A stretch of DNA of 64,000 nt from Pseudoxanthomonas sp. CF385 (GCF_900104255.1 NZ_FNKZ01000001.1:1890001-1954000), one strand, 5' to 3'. Positions 1 through 8,235 are shown, numbered from the stretch's first letter. The notes: a model not told the origin generated them from the letters alone. Numbers and translations: made by a program.

Positions 1-2163
1 GGCATCAACCGCCGCATCGAGACCGAAGCCGAGACCGCCAGCCGCGCCCAGCATTACTGGCATGCGCTGAAGGACCTCGATGATGCCGCGCTGCCGACGG
101 CGCTGGCCCTGTATCCGGCCGATGCGCTGGTGGGCGAGGGCGACCGTTCGCTCCTCACCCTGCGCCAGCGCTACAACGACGCCATCCAGTCGCTGTCGTC
201 CGAGGCGCTCAAGCTGCTGCGCGAGTGGCCCGCCCGCTTCAAGGCCGTCACCGATCCGGTCAACGAGTACCAGGTGCGCGGCAAGACGATCCGCATCGAG
301 AACTACCGCGAATCGCTCAGCCACCAGCAGATCCCGAAGATCGCGCCGCCGCCCTACCAGGGCTGGGGCGAACTGCTGACCTTCCTGCAGAAAGAGAATC
401 TGCCGGGCAGCTATCCGTACACCGGTGGCGTGTATCCGTACCGCCGCACCGGCGAGGATCCGATCCGCATGTTCGCCGGCGAAGGCACGCCCGAGCGCAC
501 CAACCGCCGCTTCCACTACCTGTCCGTCGGCCAGCCGGCCGCGCGCCTGTCCACCGCCTTCGACAGCGTCACGCTGTACGGCGAAGACCCGGCGCCGCGC
601 CCGGACATCTACGGCAAGATCGGCAACTCCGGCGTCAACATCCCCACGCTGGACGACATGAAGAAGCTGTACTCCGGCTTCGATCTGTGCGCGCCCACCA
701 CCTCGGTGTCGATGACGATCAACGGCCCGGCGCCGATGATCCTGGCGATGTTCATGAACACCGCCATCGACCAGCAGGTGGAGAAGTACCTGCAGGCCGA
801 CGACGCGCGCTGGGCCGAGGCGCAGCAGAAGATCGCGGCGTTCTTCGAAGGCCGCGCGCGGCCGCAGTACCACGGCGAGTTGCCGCCCACCAATACCGGC
901 CTGGGCCTAGGGCTGCTGGGCATCACCGGCGATCAGCTGGTGGACGAAGGCACCTACGCGCGCATCAAGGCCGAGACGCTGGCCACCGTGCGCGGCACCG
1001 TGCAGGCCGACATCCTCAAGGAAGACCAGGCGCAGAACACCTGCATCTTCAGTACGGAGTTCGCCCTGCGCATGATGGGCGACATCCAGCAGTACTTCGT
1101 CGACAACGCGGTGCGCAACTTCTACTCGGTGAGCATCAGCGGGTACCACATCGCCGAAGCCGGGGCGAACCCGATCAGCCAGCTCGCCTTCACGCTGTCG
1201 AACGGCTTCACCATCGTGGAGTACTACCTGGCCCGCGGCATGAAGATCGACGACTTCGCGCCCAACCTGTCGTTCTTCTTCAGCAACGGCATGGACCCGG
1301 AGTACACCGTCATCGGCCGCGTCGCCCGCCGCATCTGGGCGCGCGCGATGCGCGAGCGCTACGGCGCCAACGAGCGCAGCCAGATGATGAAGTACCACAT
1401 CCAGACCTCCGGCCGCTCGCTGCACGCGCAGGAGATCCAGTTCAACGACATCCGCACCACGCTGCAGGCGCTGTATGCGCTGTTCGACAATTGCAACAGC
1501 CTGCACACCAATGCCTATGACGAGGCGATCACCACGCCGACGGAAGAGAGCGTGCGCCGCGCGGTGGCCATCCAGATGATCATCAACAAGGAGCTGGGGC
1601 TGAACTTCAACGAGAACCCCTGGCAGGGAAGTTTCGTCGTCGACCAGCTGACGGACATCGTGGAAGAGGCGGTCTACAAGGAGTTCGAGGCCATCAGCGA
1701 GCGCGGCGGCGTGCTCGGCGCCATGGACACCATGTACCAGCGCGGCAAGATCCAGGAAGAGTCGCTGTACTACGAGCACAAGAAGCACGACGGCAGCCTG
1801 CCGCTGGTGGGCGTGAACACCTTCCTGCCGCGCGAGCACGGCGGCGAGATCGCCACCGAGATCGAGCTGATCCGGTCCACCGAAGAAGAGAAGGGCCAGC
1901 AGATCGCCAACGTCCGCGCCTGGCAGGCCTCGCGCAACGCGCTGGCGCCGGAAGGCGAGACCGACCATAGCCACGCCACGGCGTTGGAAGAACACGCCGA
2001 CCCCGAGGTCCACGACGGCCACGGCCTGGCCTACCTGCAGCGCACCGCCCGCGAACGCCGCAACGTGTTCGCCGCGCTGGTTGAAGCGGTGAAGACCCAC
2101 AGCCTGGGGCAGATCAGCCACGCGTTGTACGACGTGGGTGGCGAGTACCGGCGGAATATGTAA
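1..2163 (+). CDS. icmF: Fused isobutyryl-CoA mutase IcmF, C-terminal part (5' end outside window)
   Basis: The reading frame is open from base 1, so the start lies upstream. The visible 720 residues begin at the end of the MeaI-type GTPase region and continue through the whole acyl-CoA mutase substrate-binding TIM barrel (for example TENLPG-like [34 protein letters not shown]). IcmF interconverts isobutyryl-CoA and butyryl-CoA using adenosylcobalamin and carries its own G-protein chaperone. The cobalamin-binding domain would be N-terminal in this fusion and is not visible. The protein ends in the family-typical GGEYRRNM. A strong hairpin terminator follows 12 bases after the stop. Ordinary methylmalonyl-CoA mutase is less likely because the linker and barrel match the fused type. 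Confidence 0.93.
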   Translation, partial: GINRRIETEAETASRAQHYWHALKDLDDAALPTALALYPADALVGEGDRSLLTLRQRYNDAIQSLSSEALKLLREWPARFKAVTDPVNEYQVRGKTIRIENYRESLSHQQIPKIAPPPYQGWGELLTFLQKENLPGSYPYTGGVYPYRRTGEDPIRMFAGEGTPERTNRRFHYLSVGQPAARLSTAFDSVTLYGEDPAPRPDIYGKIGNSGVNIPTLDDMKKLYSGFDLCAPTTSVSMTINGPAPMILAMFMNTAIDQQVEKYLQADDARWAEAQQKIAAFFEGRARPQYHGELPPTNTGLGLGLLGITGDQLVDEGTYARIKAETLATVRGTVQADILKEDQAQNTCIFSTEFALRMMGDIQQYFVDNAVRNFYSVSISGYHIAEAGANPISQLAFTLSNGFTIVEYYLARGMKIDDFAPNLSFFFSNGMDPEYTVIGRVARRIWARAMRERYGANERSQMMKYHIQTSGRSLHAQEIQFNDIRTTLQALYALFDNCNSLHTNAYDEAITTPTEESVRRAVAIQMIINKELGLNFNENPWQGSFVVDQLTDIVEEAVYKEFEAISERGGVLGAMDTMYQRGKIQEESLYYEHKKHDGSLPLVGVNTFLPREHGGEIATEIELIRSTEEEKGQQIANVRAWQASRNALAPEGETDHSHATALEEHADPEVHDGHGLAYLQRTARERRNVFAALVEAVKTHSLGQISHALYDVGGEYRRNM

Positions 2164-2175
2164 GCCAACGAACAG

Positions 2176-2202
2176 AAAACCCCGCTTCGGCGGGGTTTTC
2201 TT
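2176..2202 (+). terminator. Rho-independent terminator of icmF
   Basis: The stem CCCCGC / GCGGGG has a TTCG tetraloop, is flanked by AAAA and TTTT, and lies just after the icmF stop codon. Confidence 0.9.
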
Positions 2203-2226
2203 TGGGTGTGGGATGGGAGCGGGACT

Positions 2227-2263
2227 ATGACGGGTTGCGTTACATGACGGGTAGCGTTATAGT
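2227..2263 (+). promoter_or_regulatory. higBA promoter with 17-bp tandem direct repeat (candidate operator)
   Basis: Two adjacent 17-base repeats, ATGACGGGTTGCGTTAC (2227-2243) and ATGACGGGTAGCGTTAT (2244-2260), differ at two positions. They contain a candidate -35 (TTGCGT, 2235-2240) and a -10 (TATAGT, 2258-2263) separated by 17 bases. The expected transcription start, about 7 bases after the -10, falls on the GTG start of higB at 2270, so the message is probably leaderless. The direct repeat is a plausible site for autoregulation by HigA. Confidence 0.6.
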
Positions 2264-2269
2264 CGGTGC

Positions 2270-2551
2270 GTGATCCGGGACTTCGCCGACAAGGAAGCCG
2301 AAAAAGTCTGGAACGGCACGTCCTCGCGGCGTCTGCCGGCCGACATGCAGGCCGTTGCCCGTCGCAAGCTGCGTATGCTCAACAACGCGGCCACGCTGGA
2401 CGATCTGCGCATTCCGCCTGCGAATCGGCTGGAGGCGTTGAAGGGAGACCGCAAGGGCCAGCACAGCATCCGGATCAACGATCAATGGCGCGTCTGCTTC
2501 CGCTGGAAGGATGGCGACGCGCACGACGTGGAAATCGTCGATTACCACTGA
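2270..2551 (+). CDS. higB: HigB-type toxin (RelE/ParE superfamily)
   Basis: This 93-residue protein has the full HigB pattern: an N-terminal MIRDFADKEAEKVW-like helix, a central RRKLRMLNNA, then NRLEALKGDRKGQHSIRIN and the terminal DVEIVDYH. HigB toxins are ribosome-dependent mRNA interferases. The GTG start fits the family's usual N-terminus and coincides with the predicted transcription start. The antitoxin gene follows after 23 bases. The toxin-first gene order is typical of higBA. Confidence 0.9.
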   Translation: MIRDFADKEAEKVWNGTSSRRLPADMQAVARRKLRMLNNAATLDDLRIPPANRLEALKGDRKGQHSIRINDQWRVCFRWKDGDAHDVEIVDYH

Positions 2552-2574
2552 ACTGTCATGAGAGGAGTTCTTCC

Positions 2575-2865
2575 ATGAAGACCCTGCCCAATATCCACCC
2601 CGGTGAAGTGCTGCTGGAAGAGTTCCTGTTGCCGATGGGCATCAGCCAGAACGCGCTGGCGCGTGCCGCGGATGTGCCGCCGCGCCGTATCAACGAGATT
2701 GTCCTCGGTAAGCGCGGCGTCACTGCCGACACGGCGGTCAGGCTGGCGGCAGCGCTGGGTACGAGCGAGCGTTTCTGGCTGGGCTTGCAGGCGGACTATG
2801 ACCTGGAAGAGGCGCACCGCTCGCTGGGCGCTGCCGTGTCCAGGATCGAGCGCATCGCGGCATGA
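2575..2865 (+). CDS. higA: HigA-type antitoxin (XRE-family HTH)
   Basis: This 96-residue protein starts at an ATG preceded by a good AGAGGAG ribosome site at about 2561. The family signature is clear: NIHPGEVLLEEFL at the start, an XRE helix-turn-helix over residues of about 20-60 (SQNALARAADVPPRRINEIV), and FWLGLQADYDLEEA near the end. It neutralises HigB and should repress the operon through the repeats upstream of higB. A strong terminator follows at 2904-2931, so higBA is an isolated two-gene unit. Confidence 0.92.
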   Translation: MKTLPNIHPGEVLLEEFLLPMGISQNALARAADVPPRRINEIVLGKRGVTADTAVRLAAALGTSERFWLGLQADYDLEEAHRSLGAAVSRIERIAA

Positions 2866-2903
2866 GTCGCGCTACGCACGCCGTCGCCTGAGTAATCAGG
2901 ACG

Positions 2904-2931
2904 AAACCCCGCCTCGGCGGGGTTTTTTTTT
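2904..2931 (+). terminator. Rho-independent terminator of higBA
   Basis: A CCCCGC / GCGGGG stem with loop CTCG, flanked by AAA and followed by nine T residues, lies about 40 bases after higA. Confidence 0.92.
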
Positions 2932-2949
2932 GCGCATAACAACCGAAGC

Positions 2950-3170
2950 CTCCCTCTCCCTGCGCAGCGGGGAGAGGGTGCCGAAGGCGGGTGAGGGGCG
3001 AACGGAGTGGGGATGTTTCGGCGCCCGATGACGCACCGCGCCAGGCCCCTCATCCGCCCTCCGGGCACCCGCCCCGGCCGGGCGAAGCACGCCCGGCGTT
3101 CGGATGACCCGCGCGGCATGCCGCGCAAGCAGGTCATCCTCACCCCCGCTGCGCAGGGAGAAGGGAAAAG
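2950..3170. repeat. Cluster of dispersed intergenic hairpin repeats
   Basis: This stretch between higA and the convergent membrane-protein gene contains no credible gene. It holds at least two copies, in opposite orientations, of a short element built from CTCATCCGCC...GGCACC and an inverted CTCCC...GGGAG hairpin. One copy is near 2950-3001 (ending GGTGAGGGGCG). A second starts near 3049 and is interrupted by other small palindromes (GCGCGGCATGCCGCGC near 3111). The same element recurs at 8164, 12296 and 12442. Confidence 0.65.
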
Positions 3171-3184
3171 CGGTGGCGTTCCTC

Positions 3185-4060
3185 TTACCGGTACGCCCCC
3201 GGCCCCCGCCAGATCAGTTCGCCGCGGCGGTAGACGCGTTCGACGGTGACCACGTCGCGGGCGTCGCCGATGCCGGCCATGGCGGGGTCGTTGGGTTGCA
3301 CCAGGCGGCAGCCGCCGGAGCCGCGGCGGGCGACGATCTCCAGGGGGCAGACCATGTATTCGCGACGGCCGGGCAGGGGGAAGGACAGTTCGGTCATGCC
3401 GCGGTCCTGCCATTGCTGCACGCGGATCTCGTTGCGCAGGTCGTAATAGATCTGGTGGCCGTCCACGTCCATGCTGGGGCTGGCGGCGTTGTCCTGGCCG
3501 CGGCCTTCGCTGCGGCCGGTGCCGGCGGTATAGCCGCGGTTCTCGGGGGCGGTGTCCTGGCTGAGCATGCCGGGCGGTTGGCCCCATTGGGCGGAGCGGC
3601 GCCAGGCGGGCTGGCTGGCCGGTGGGCGGGTCTGCGGGTTGGGCAGGGCCTGTTCGGAGGCGGTGGGCTGGGGCGCACTTTCTTCTTCCGCCACCGGGTT
3701 CTCGGCCTCGGTCACGCGGGTGGCGTCGACGGGCGAGGTGACGGGGGTGGTCACCAGGGGTTTGAGGGGTTTGGGGCGTTCGCGCGGGGCCTGGACGCCG
3801 GTCGGCGGCACGGGCGGGCGCTGGTCGTCGCGGTCGGTCTCGCCCAGGAAGTCCACCTTCACCCGCGCGCCGCCGCTGCTGCTGCCCTCGGGCGGCGTCA
3901 GTTCCAGCTGGGAGGAGTACAGCAGGGCCAGCACGAACAACACGTGCACCAACAGGCTGGCCAGGGCGCCGATCCGGCGCTCCCTCTGTTTTATGTAGAG
4001 GTCTTCCCTGTCCAGCGGGCCTAGCAACGCCGCGGGCGAGCGGCTTAGGGCGTCGCTCAT
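3185..4060 (-). CDS. TonB-like proline-rich inner-membrane protein, unknown function
   Basis: This 291-residue protein starts at the ATG giving MSDALSRSP. The open frame extends 20 residues upstream but that part has low-complexity Pro/Arg content. A single membrane segment lies at about residues 30-50 (LASLLVHVLFVLALLYSS). It is followed by a long Pro/Thr/Glu-rich linker and a C-terminal globular part with two cysteines (about 245-260). The architecture resembles energy-transducer TonB N-termini, but no canonical TonB C-terminal domain was recognised. It is convergent with higBA and diverges from the CBASS operon. The function is unknown. Confidence 0.75.
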   Translation of the reverse strand: MSDALSRSPAALLGPLDREDLYIKQRERRIGALASLLVHVLFVLALLYSSQLELTPPEGSSSGGARVKVDFLGETDRDDQRPPVPPTGVQAPRERPKPLKPLVTTPVTSPVDATRVTEAENPVAEEESAPQPTASEQALPNPQTRPPASQPAWRRSAQWGQPPGMLSQDTAPENRGYTAGTGRSEGRGQDNAASPSMDVDGHQIYYDLRNEIRVQQWQDRGMTELSFPLPGRREYMVCPLEIVARRGSGGCRLVQPNDPAMAGIGDARDVVTVERVYRRGELIWRGPGAYR

Positions 4061-4144
4061 GTGGGGGCGAGGGCGGGGGTGGGGGGGGTCATCAAGGAAA
4101 GCGGGAGCTAGGAGCCGCAATTATGGAGTGCTTCTAGTTGTGTA

Positions 4145-4192
4145 ACGAGTATTACCTAACTCTGGCGAATGATTGAAAATTTTGATACTCGT
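4145..4192. promoter_or_regulatory. Inverted repeat upstream of the CBASS-like operon
   Basis: ACGAGTAT at 4145-4152 is matched by ATACTCGT at 4185-4192, with 32 bases between them. The downstream arm lies inside the spacer of the predicted promoter at 4173-4201, so it could be an operator or a folded leader element. Confidence 0.35.
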
Positions 4193-4201
4193 CACAATAG
4201 T
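4173..4201 (+). promoter_or_regulatory. Predicted sigma70-type promoter of the CBASS-like operon
   Basis: TTGAAA (4173-4178), a 17-base spacer and AATAGT (4196-4201). Transcription would begin near 4208, about 75 bases before the chosen start of the first gene. This argues against the longer open frame that begins at 4169. Confidence 0.45.
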
Positions 4202-4282
4202 GAATCAGGAGTGGCAGATGTCTTGAGGGCCCGCCAGCTCTGCCGCCCGCCACCTATTGAGCTAATCTCAAGGACGAGTCTG

Positions 4283-5821
4283 ATGAAACTTTCTCAAATT
4301 GCTCCGAACTCTGACGATTGGTTCGAAAAGCTGGGTGAAGCGATCAACCTCCCAGACTCCATGTATCAGGCGGCGGAGCGTAGCTACAAATCGGTGAGTA
4401 GCTGGCTGGAGCGCGATGACTCCTTCTTCAGCTCTGTCGATTTCCATGTCTATACACAGGGCTCCTTCCGTCTAGGGACCGCAATCGCGCCCCTTGATCC
4501 GGAGGAGGAATACGATCTGGATATCGTGTGTCAGTTCTCGTTGAGCAAGTTGGAGTACACGCAACGCGCAATTCATGAGGCTTTAGGCCGTGAGCTAAAT
4601 GCCTACGCAGCTCGATACGGGATGGAGCAACCTTCAGCGTGGGATAGGTGCTGGACATTGAACTATGCGGAGAGTGCTCAGTTCCACATGGATGTCTTAC
4701 CCTGCGTGCCGGACGCGGCTCGCCAGCGATATCTGCGAGAGAGTTTGGGTGTGGATACGGCTTTTGTAGAAAGCGCTGTATCTATCACTGATAGGACACA
4801 CCAAAACTTTTCGCTCGTATCCGAGGAGTGGCCATCAAGCAATCCAAATGGTTATGCCAATTGGTTTCGTGAGCGAATGAAGCTCGCTTACGATAGGCGT
4901 CTAGAGAAAATCAAGCTAGTCGAAGCGAAAGTTGACGTCGACGAAATTCCAGAGTTCTCGATAAGAACTCCTCTTCAACTCGCGATTCAGATACTGAAGC
5001 GCCACAGAGACGTCTATTTCTCCACGCGCCATGGTGATCTGAAGCCCTCCTCGATCGTCATTACAACCCTTGCAGCACATTCGTACCAGCAGCAATCCAC
5101 TGTTGCCACGGCGCTGGAAGGCCTTCTGCAAGGGATGGCTAACTTCGTAGAGCGAAAGGGCAAGACTTACTTCATTCCAAATCCATCCGATCCTCGAGAG
5201 AACTTTGCCGATGCATGGAATGTAGAAGGCGCAAAAGCGGAGTCATTCTATGCGTGGCTGGAAGTGGCGCGAGAAGATTTCTGGCGTGCAAGAGATCGCG
5301 TAAATCTTTCCGATTTCATGAAAGAGCTTGCGCCTAACCTAGGTGAGGCGCTGCTTGAGAATGCTTTCGCTGATGAGCCCAGAAGGAGGGCGGGAAGTCG
5401 GTGGAAGATTAGTCGCATCATGGCTGCGAAGCACAAGTGTCCCCCGGAGTGGCCGGTATCCGACAGGGGCAAAGTAAGCCTCGATGTGGAGGTTCACCGA
5501 GATGGCTTTCGGCCTTCGAGCATTCAGAGCGACGATAGTGAGGTCGCTAGATGGGCGCGCGTACACTTTCGAGCAAATACCGATGTTCCGGCACCATTCG
5601 AAGTTTTCTGGCAGGTAGTCAATACCGGTAGGGCAGCAACTGATGATGAGAATCTACGTGGAAACTTCGATCGCCAAGTCGAAGCTCATGGGCATCTGCG
5701 GCGCACCGAGACTGCCCAGTATCCAGGTAGTCATAGTATTGAATGCTTCATCGTAAAGAACGGATTCGTCGCTGCGAGATCCGGAATCTTCATAGTCAAT
5801 GTAGCGTCCTCCAGCTTGTAG
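4283..5821 (+). CDS. CD-NTase (CBASS nucleotidyltransferase) with C-terminal AGS-C sensor domain
   Basis: This 512-residue protein starts at the ATG preceded by AAGGACGAG. An open extension to 4169 has no ribosome site and covers the predicted promoter. The nucleotidyltransferase core shows QGSFRLGT (G60-S61), then the metal-binding pair D78/D80 in YDLDIV, and a third acid D137 in HMDVLP, so the catalytic triad is intact. The final ~115 residues match the adenylyl/guanylyl-cyclase-and-SMODS C-terminal sensor (AGS-C): WQVVNTG, LRGNFD, GSHSIECFIVKNGF. CD-NTases make cyclic di- or trinucleotides on phage infection. It is the first gene of a three-gene unit and has lower GC than its neighbours. 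The nucleotide product cannot be predicted. Confidence 0.87.
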   Translation: MKLSQIAPNSDDWFEKLGEAINLPDSMYQAAERSYKSVSSWLERDDSFFSSVDFHVYTQGSFRLGTAIAPLDPEEEYDLDIVCQFSLSKLEYTQRAIHEALGRELNAYAARYGMEQPSAWDRCWTLNYAESAQFHMDVLPCVPDAARQRYLRESLGVDTAFVESAVSITDRTHQNFSLVSEEWPSSNPNGYANWFRERMKLAYDRRLEKIKLVEAKVDVDEIPEFSIRTPLQLAIQILKRHRDVYFSTRHGDLKPSSIVITTLAAHSYQQQSTVATALEGLLQGMANFVERKGKTYFIPNPSDPRENFADAWNVEGAKAESFYAWLEVAREDFWRARDRVNLSDFMKELAPNLGEALLENAFADEPRRRAGSRWKISRIMAAKHKCPPEWPVSDRGKVSLDVEVHRDGFRPSSIQSDDSEVARWARVHFRANTDVPAPFEVFWQVVNTGRAATDDENLRGNFDRQVEAHGHLRRTETAQYPGSHSIECFIVKNGFVAARSGIFIVNVASSSL

Positions 5822-5850
5822 GTTGAGCGTCGTTCGTTCGGAGAAATGAA

Positions 5851-6453
5851 GTGAATCAAGATCAGCTTAGGAAAGAGATCGCCACGACGGGCTATGACGT
5901 CCTTTATGGAGCAAAGAAGCACTTTGCAACATACGACTTAGTTGAGAAAGCCCCTGGTTGGATCACCATAGCTACACTTGGAATTGGCATCTATGCGCTG
6001 TTCGTTCCAGCGCTTAATAATCGATATTTAGCCGCCGCGGTGCTGCTGGTAGGAGTTGCATCAATTTACTTCAACCAGTTTCAGTCGCAGAGTGACAAGT
6101 ATGCTAAAGCTGGAGGCGAACTGATTGGAAAGTACGGTGCTTTGCGTGGACTCTATGGTCACGTTGTGAGTAGGGCTGCTGGTGAATCGGTGGACGACCT
6201 TGAAGGTGAGTACAAGAAGATTCTTGCTAGTTCGCAGACCGTCTACTTGCATCGGCATATTTTTCTTAGCGATTGGTATGCGCACTACAAGATATTCTGG
6301 CAGGCACAAATATCCTGGCTCGACGATGAGCTTAAATTCAAGTTCTGGCGGGACAAGATCCCGTTATCTCTAAGTGCTGCCGTTGTTGTTCTGTTCCTTG
6401 CGCTGATATGGGTTGGTTTCTGTACATCAATTGGATTTCCAAATTGTGGCTAA
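5851..6453 (+). CDS. SLATT-like membrane effector of the CBASS-like operon
   Basis: This 200-residue protein starts at GTG with a GGAGAAA site upstream. It has two hydrophobic segments at about residues 37-55 and 59-73 (TIATLGIGIYALFVPAL and LAAAVLLVGVASIYF). A charged helical region of about 100 residues follows, then a third membrane segment at about 172-193. The two adjacent N-terminal helices followed by a soluble helix bundle are the layout of SLATT domains, the pore-forming effectors associated with SMODS nucleotidyltransferases. It sits 29 bases after the first CD-NTase and 25 bases before the second. By analogy it would disrupt the inner membrane when triggered by the cyclic nucleotide. 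The exact SLATT subfamily is not assigned. Confidence 0.75.
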   Translation: MNQDQLRKEIATTGYDVLYGAKKHFATYDLVEKAPGWITIATLGIGIYALFVPALNNRYLAAAVLLVGVASIYFNQFQSQSDKYAKAGGELIGKYGALRGLYGHVVSRAAGESVDDLEGEYKKILASSQTVYLHRHIFLSDWYAHYKIFWQAQISWLDDELKFKFWRDKIPLSLSAAVVVLFLALIWVGFCTSIGFPNCG

Positions 6454-6478
6454 TCATTACTTGGTGTAGGGGTCGCAG

Positions 6479-7354
6479 ATGGGCGTGGGCGATGATTTCA
6501 GGACATTCTGCGGAAGTTTGGCGGTAACGCAGAGATCGGTCATCTCGGAGAGATATGAACTGATTACGAGGAGATTGAATCTCGACTTCTACAACACCGA
6601 TTCGCGTGTGCAACATAGCGTTCAGGTTGGATCTTATGGTCGAGGCACTGCGACCGCTAAGACCAGTGATGTCGACATGATTTTTTGGCTTCCTCTCTCT
6701 CAGTACTACAGGTTTGATGCGTATTCGGGTAATGGTCAATCCGCTCTACTTCAGGCGGTGCGCGCTTCAGTGCGGGCGACGTATTCGAGCACTAGTGTCG
6801 GTGCGGATGGTCAAGTGGTCAGCGTGCCGTTTCATGACGGGATTAACTTTGAGGTGTTGCCTGCTTTCGAGAACTCCGATAGAAGCTTTACATATCCCGA
6901 TGCAAACAACAGTGGTCGCTGGCGGGTCACTAGTCCGCGACCAGAGATCGAAGCGATGAATCTTATGGATTCCCTTTGCAACGGAAATCTGAAGAATCTC
7001 TGCAAGATGGCCAGAGCGTGGAAGCATGTCTGGAGTGTTCCGATGAGTGGCCTACTTATCGATACGCTTGCGTATCAGTTCATCAAAGACTACGAGTATC
7101 GTGAGAGGTCATTCTTGTACTATGACTTTATGAGTAGGGACTTCTTTGAGTTCTTGCGATCACATAGTCCTCTGCAGACTCGGTGGTTGGCTCCTGGATC
7201 GGGCCAGCATGTCTACCGCGAGGGGAACTTCGAGTACAAGGCTCTCCAGGTCAAAAATATCGCTGCCGCTGCATGCGCATATCAAGCCGATACCTACGGA
7301 GGAGTCGCCCGCGCTAAGTGGCGGCAGATATACGGAACCAAGTTTCCGGCGTAG
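6479..7354 (+). CDS. Second CD-NTase (SMODS-type nucleotidyltransferase)
   Basis: This 291-residue protein starts at an ATG preceded by AGGGG. The catalytic signature is clear and complete: VGSYGRGT (G51-S52), D64/D66 in SDVDMIFWL, and a third acid E125 in INFEVLPAF. A helical C-terminal half follows (RPEIEAMNLMD and then LCKMARAWK), typical of stand-alone SMODS enzymes. It lacks the AGS-C sensor found in the first gene. Having two apparently active nucleotidyltransferases around one effector is unusual; most CBASS operons have one. It could make a second signal, regulate the first, or be part of a related but distinct system. No Cap2/Cap3 or HORMA/TRIP13 genes are present. Confidence 0.85.
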   Translation: MGVGDDFRTFCGSLAVTQRSVISERYELITRRLNLDFYNTDSRVQHSVQVGSYGRGTATAKTSDVDMIFWLPLSQYYRFDAYSGNGQSALLQAVRASVRATYSSTSVGADGQVVSVPFHDGINFEVLPAFENSDRSFTYPDANNSGRWRVTSPRPEIEAMNLMDSLCNGNLKNLCKMARAWKHVWSVPMSGLLIDTLAYQFIKDYEYRERSFLYYDFMSRDFFEFLRSHSPLQTRWLAPGSGQHVYREGNFEYKALQVKNIAAAACAYQADTYGGVARAKWRQIYGTKFPA

Positions 7355-7429
7355 CAGGAAGGTGCATGAAGCTTCTTCGTGAGGCTCAGCCAGTTGGCGC
7401 CCCGGATCGGCTAGGAGGCGGATCACGTA

Positions 7430-8062
7430 GTGCGCGCGCGTGTCAGCCTTGTTGCGGTTTGCGAGCCTAAGCATCCGTGGCGATCGCCTGCCACTCCGCC
7501 AACGATCTCTCTTCTCACACGAACCCCCTCGCGACACCCAAAAAGGGTCTCGCATGACCCTCCGAGGGTGTTTCTTCTCTCACTAAGGGTGTCGCGAGAC
7601 CGAAAAAGGTCCGACGTTCCACCTAAAAGGGTCTTTCTTCTCTCACTAAGGTCCGACGTTCCACCTAAAACGGTGTCTCTTCTCTCATTGAGGGTGTCGC
7701 GACACCGAAAAACATCCAACGTTTCACCAGAAAGGTGCGCGCGTCAGTGGAAAAGGGTGGTTCTACTCACACATAGCTTGGCGCGTCAGGCGAAAAGCCT
7801 CGCTCGACACACACTAAGCCTCACGCGAGAGGCAAAAAGCCTGGCTCGACACACACTAAGCCTCACGCGAGAGGCGGAAAGCCTGGCTCAACACACACTA
7901 AGCCTGACGCGTCAGGCAAAAAGCCTGGCTCAACACACACTAAGCCTGGCGCGAGAGGCAAAAAGCCTGGCTCAACACACACCAAGCCTGGCGCGTGAGG
8001 CAAAAAGCCTGGATGGGATGTCGGGGCGGTGGTGGTCGCGGGCGTCGGTGACGCCGCGCTGA
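7430..8062 (+). CDS. Possible heptad-repeat protein, unknown function
   Basis: An open frame of 210 codons begins with GTG, with a perfect AGGAGG at 7413-7418 (11 bases upstream). The protein is almost wholly a tandem heptad: residues 25-192 are 24 units of seven, first of the type RVFLLSL / RSDVPPK, later SLARHTL / SLTREAK. It is very rich in Arg, Ser, Leu and His. It is the only frame open through the complete array, which supports coding. Because the unit is 21 bp, an open frame could also arise simply from the repeat, and half of the units are DNA palindromes. No family is recognised. It follows the CBASS-like operon by 75 bases on the same strand. Confidence 0.4.
   Translation: MRARVSLVAVCEPKHPWRSPATPPTISLLTRTPSRHPKRVSHDPPRVFLLSLRVSRDRKRSDVPPKRVFLLSLRSDVPPKTVSLLSLRVSRHRKTSNVSPERCARQWKRVVLLTHSLARQAKSLARHTLSLTREAKSLARHTLSLTREAESLAQHTLSLTRQAKSLAQHTLSLAREAKSLAQHTPSLAREAKSLDGMSGRWWSRASVTPR
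7502..8005. repeat. 21-bp tandem repeat array (24 units), 42-bp higher-order period
   Basis: The array has 24 units of 21 bp. From 7797 onward the order is strict, with a 42-bp period visible as GCCT at 7797, 7839, 7881, 7923, 7965 and 8007. Each 42-bp unit alternates a non-palindromic half (AAGCCTGGCTCAACACACAC) with a palindromic half (such as GCCTGACGCGTCAGGC, a perfect 16-bp palindrome). Earlier units are diverged but keep the phase, with for example GGTGTCGCGACACC near 7693 and repeated GACGTTCCACCTAA at 7613 and 7655. It is not a CRISPR array, since the spacers repeat. Confidence 0.9.
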
Positions 8063-8163
8063 GCGGGGTTTGCAACCCGGCCTCCGGAACCGTGAGGCGC
8101 CGGGCCCCGGGTGCGGCCTGCGGCCTTACCCGGGCTACGCGAGGTGTCGCGTGCGCGGAAATC

Positions 8164-8216
8164 AAAGCGCCCCTCATCCGCCTTCGGCACCTTCTCCCCG
8201 TTGCACGGGGAGAAGG
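8164..8216. repeat. Dispersed 53-bp hairpin repeat, copy identical to 12442-12494
   Basis: This 53-base element, beginning AAAGCGCCCCTCATCC, ends in an 11-bp stem CCTTCTCCCCG / CGGGGAGAAGG with a five-base loop and no T-run. It is identical base for base to the copy at 12442-12494. The preceding stretch from 8063 holds further GC-rich inverted repeats and no gene. Confidence 0.8.
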
Positions 8217-8235
8217 AAGCGACAGGTGCGCCGGC

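Noticed and set aside
907-2121. Antisense open frame opposite icmF
   Set aside because: It is a shadow of a well-conserved coding gene with no motif of its own.
3104-4024. Plus-strand open frame opposite the TonB-like gene
   Set aside because: The composition is Gly/Ala/Val-rich and shadow-like, with no recognisable motif.
4169-4282. Longer first CD-NTase start at 4169
   Set aside because: There is no ribosome site. The extension overlaps a good promoter, and ATG 4283 has AAGGACGAG upstream and a family-like N-terminus.
4283-7354. Pycsar or retron system
   Set aside because: There is no cyclase of the Pycsar type and no reverse transcriptase; both enzymes have the CD-NTase motif.
7797-8010. 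Possible CRISPR array (42-bp period with palindromic repeat)
   Set aside because: The segments between the palindromes are themselves copies of one sequence, not unique spacers, and no cas gene is near.
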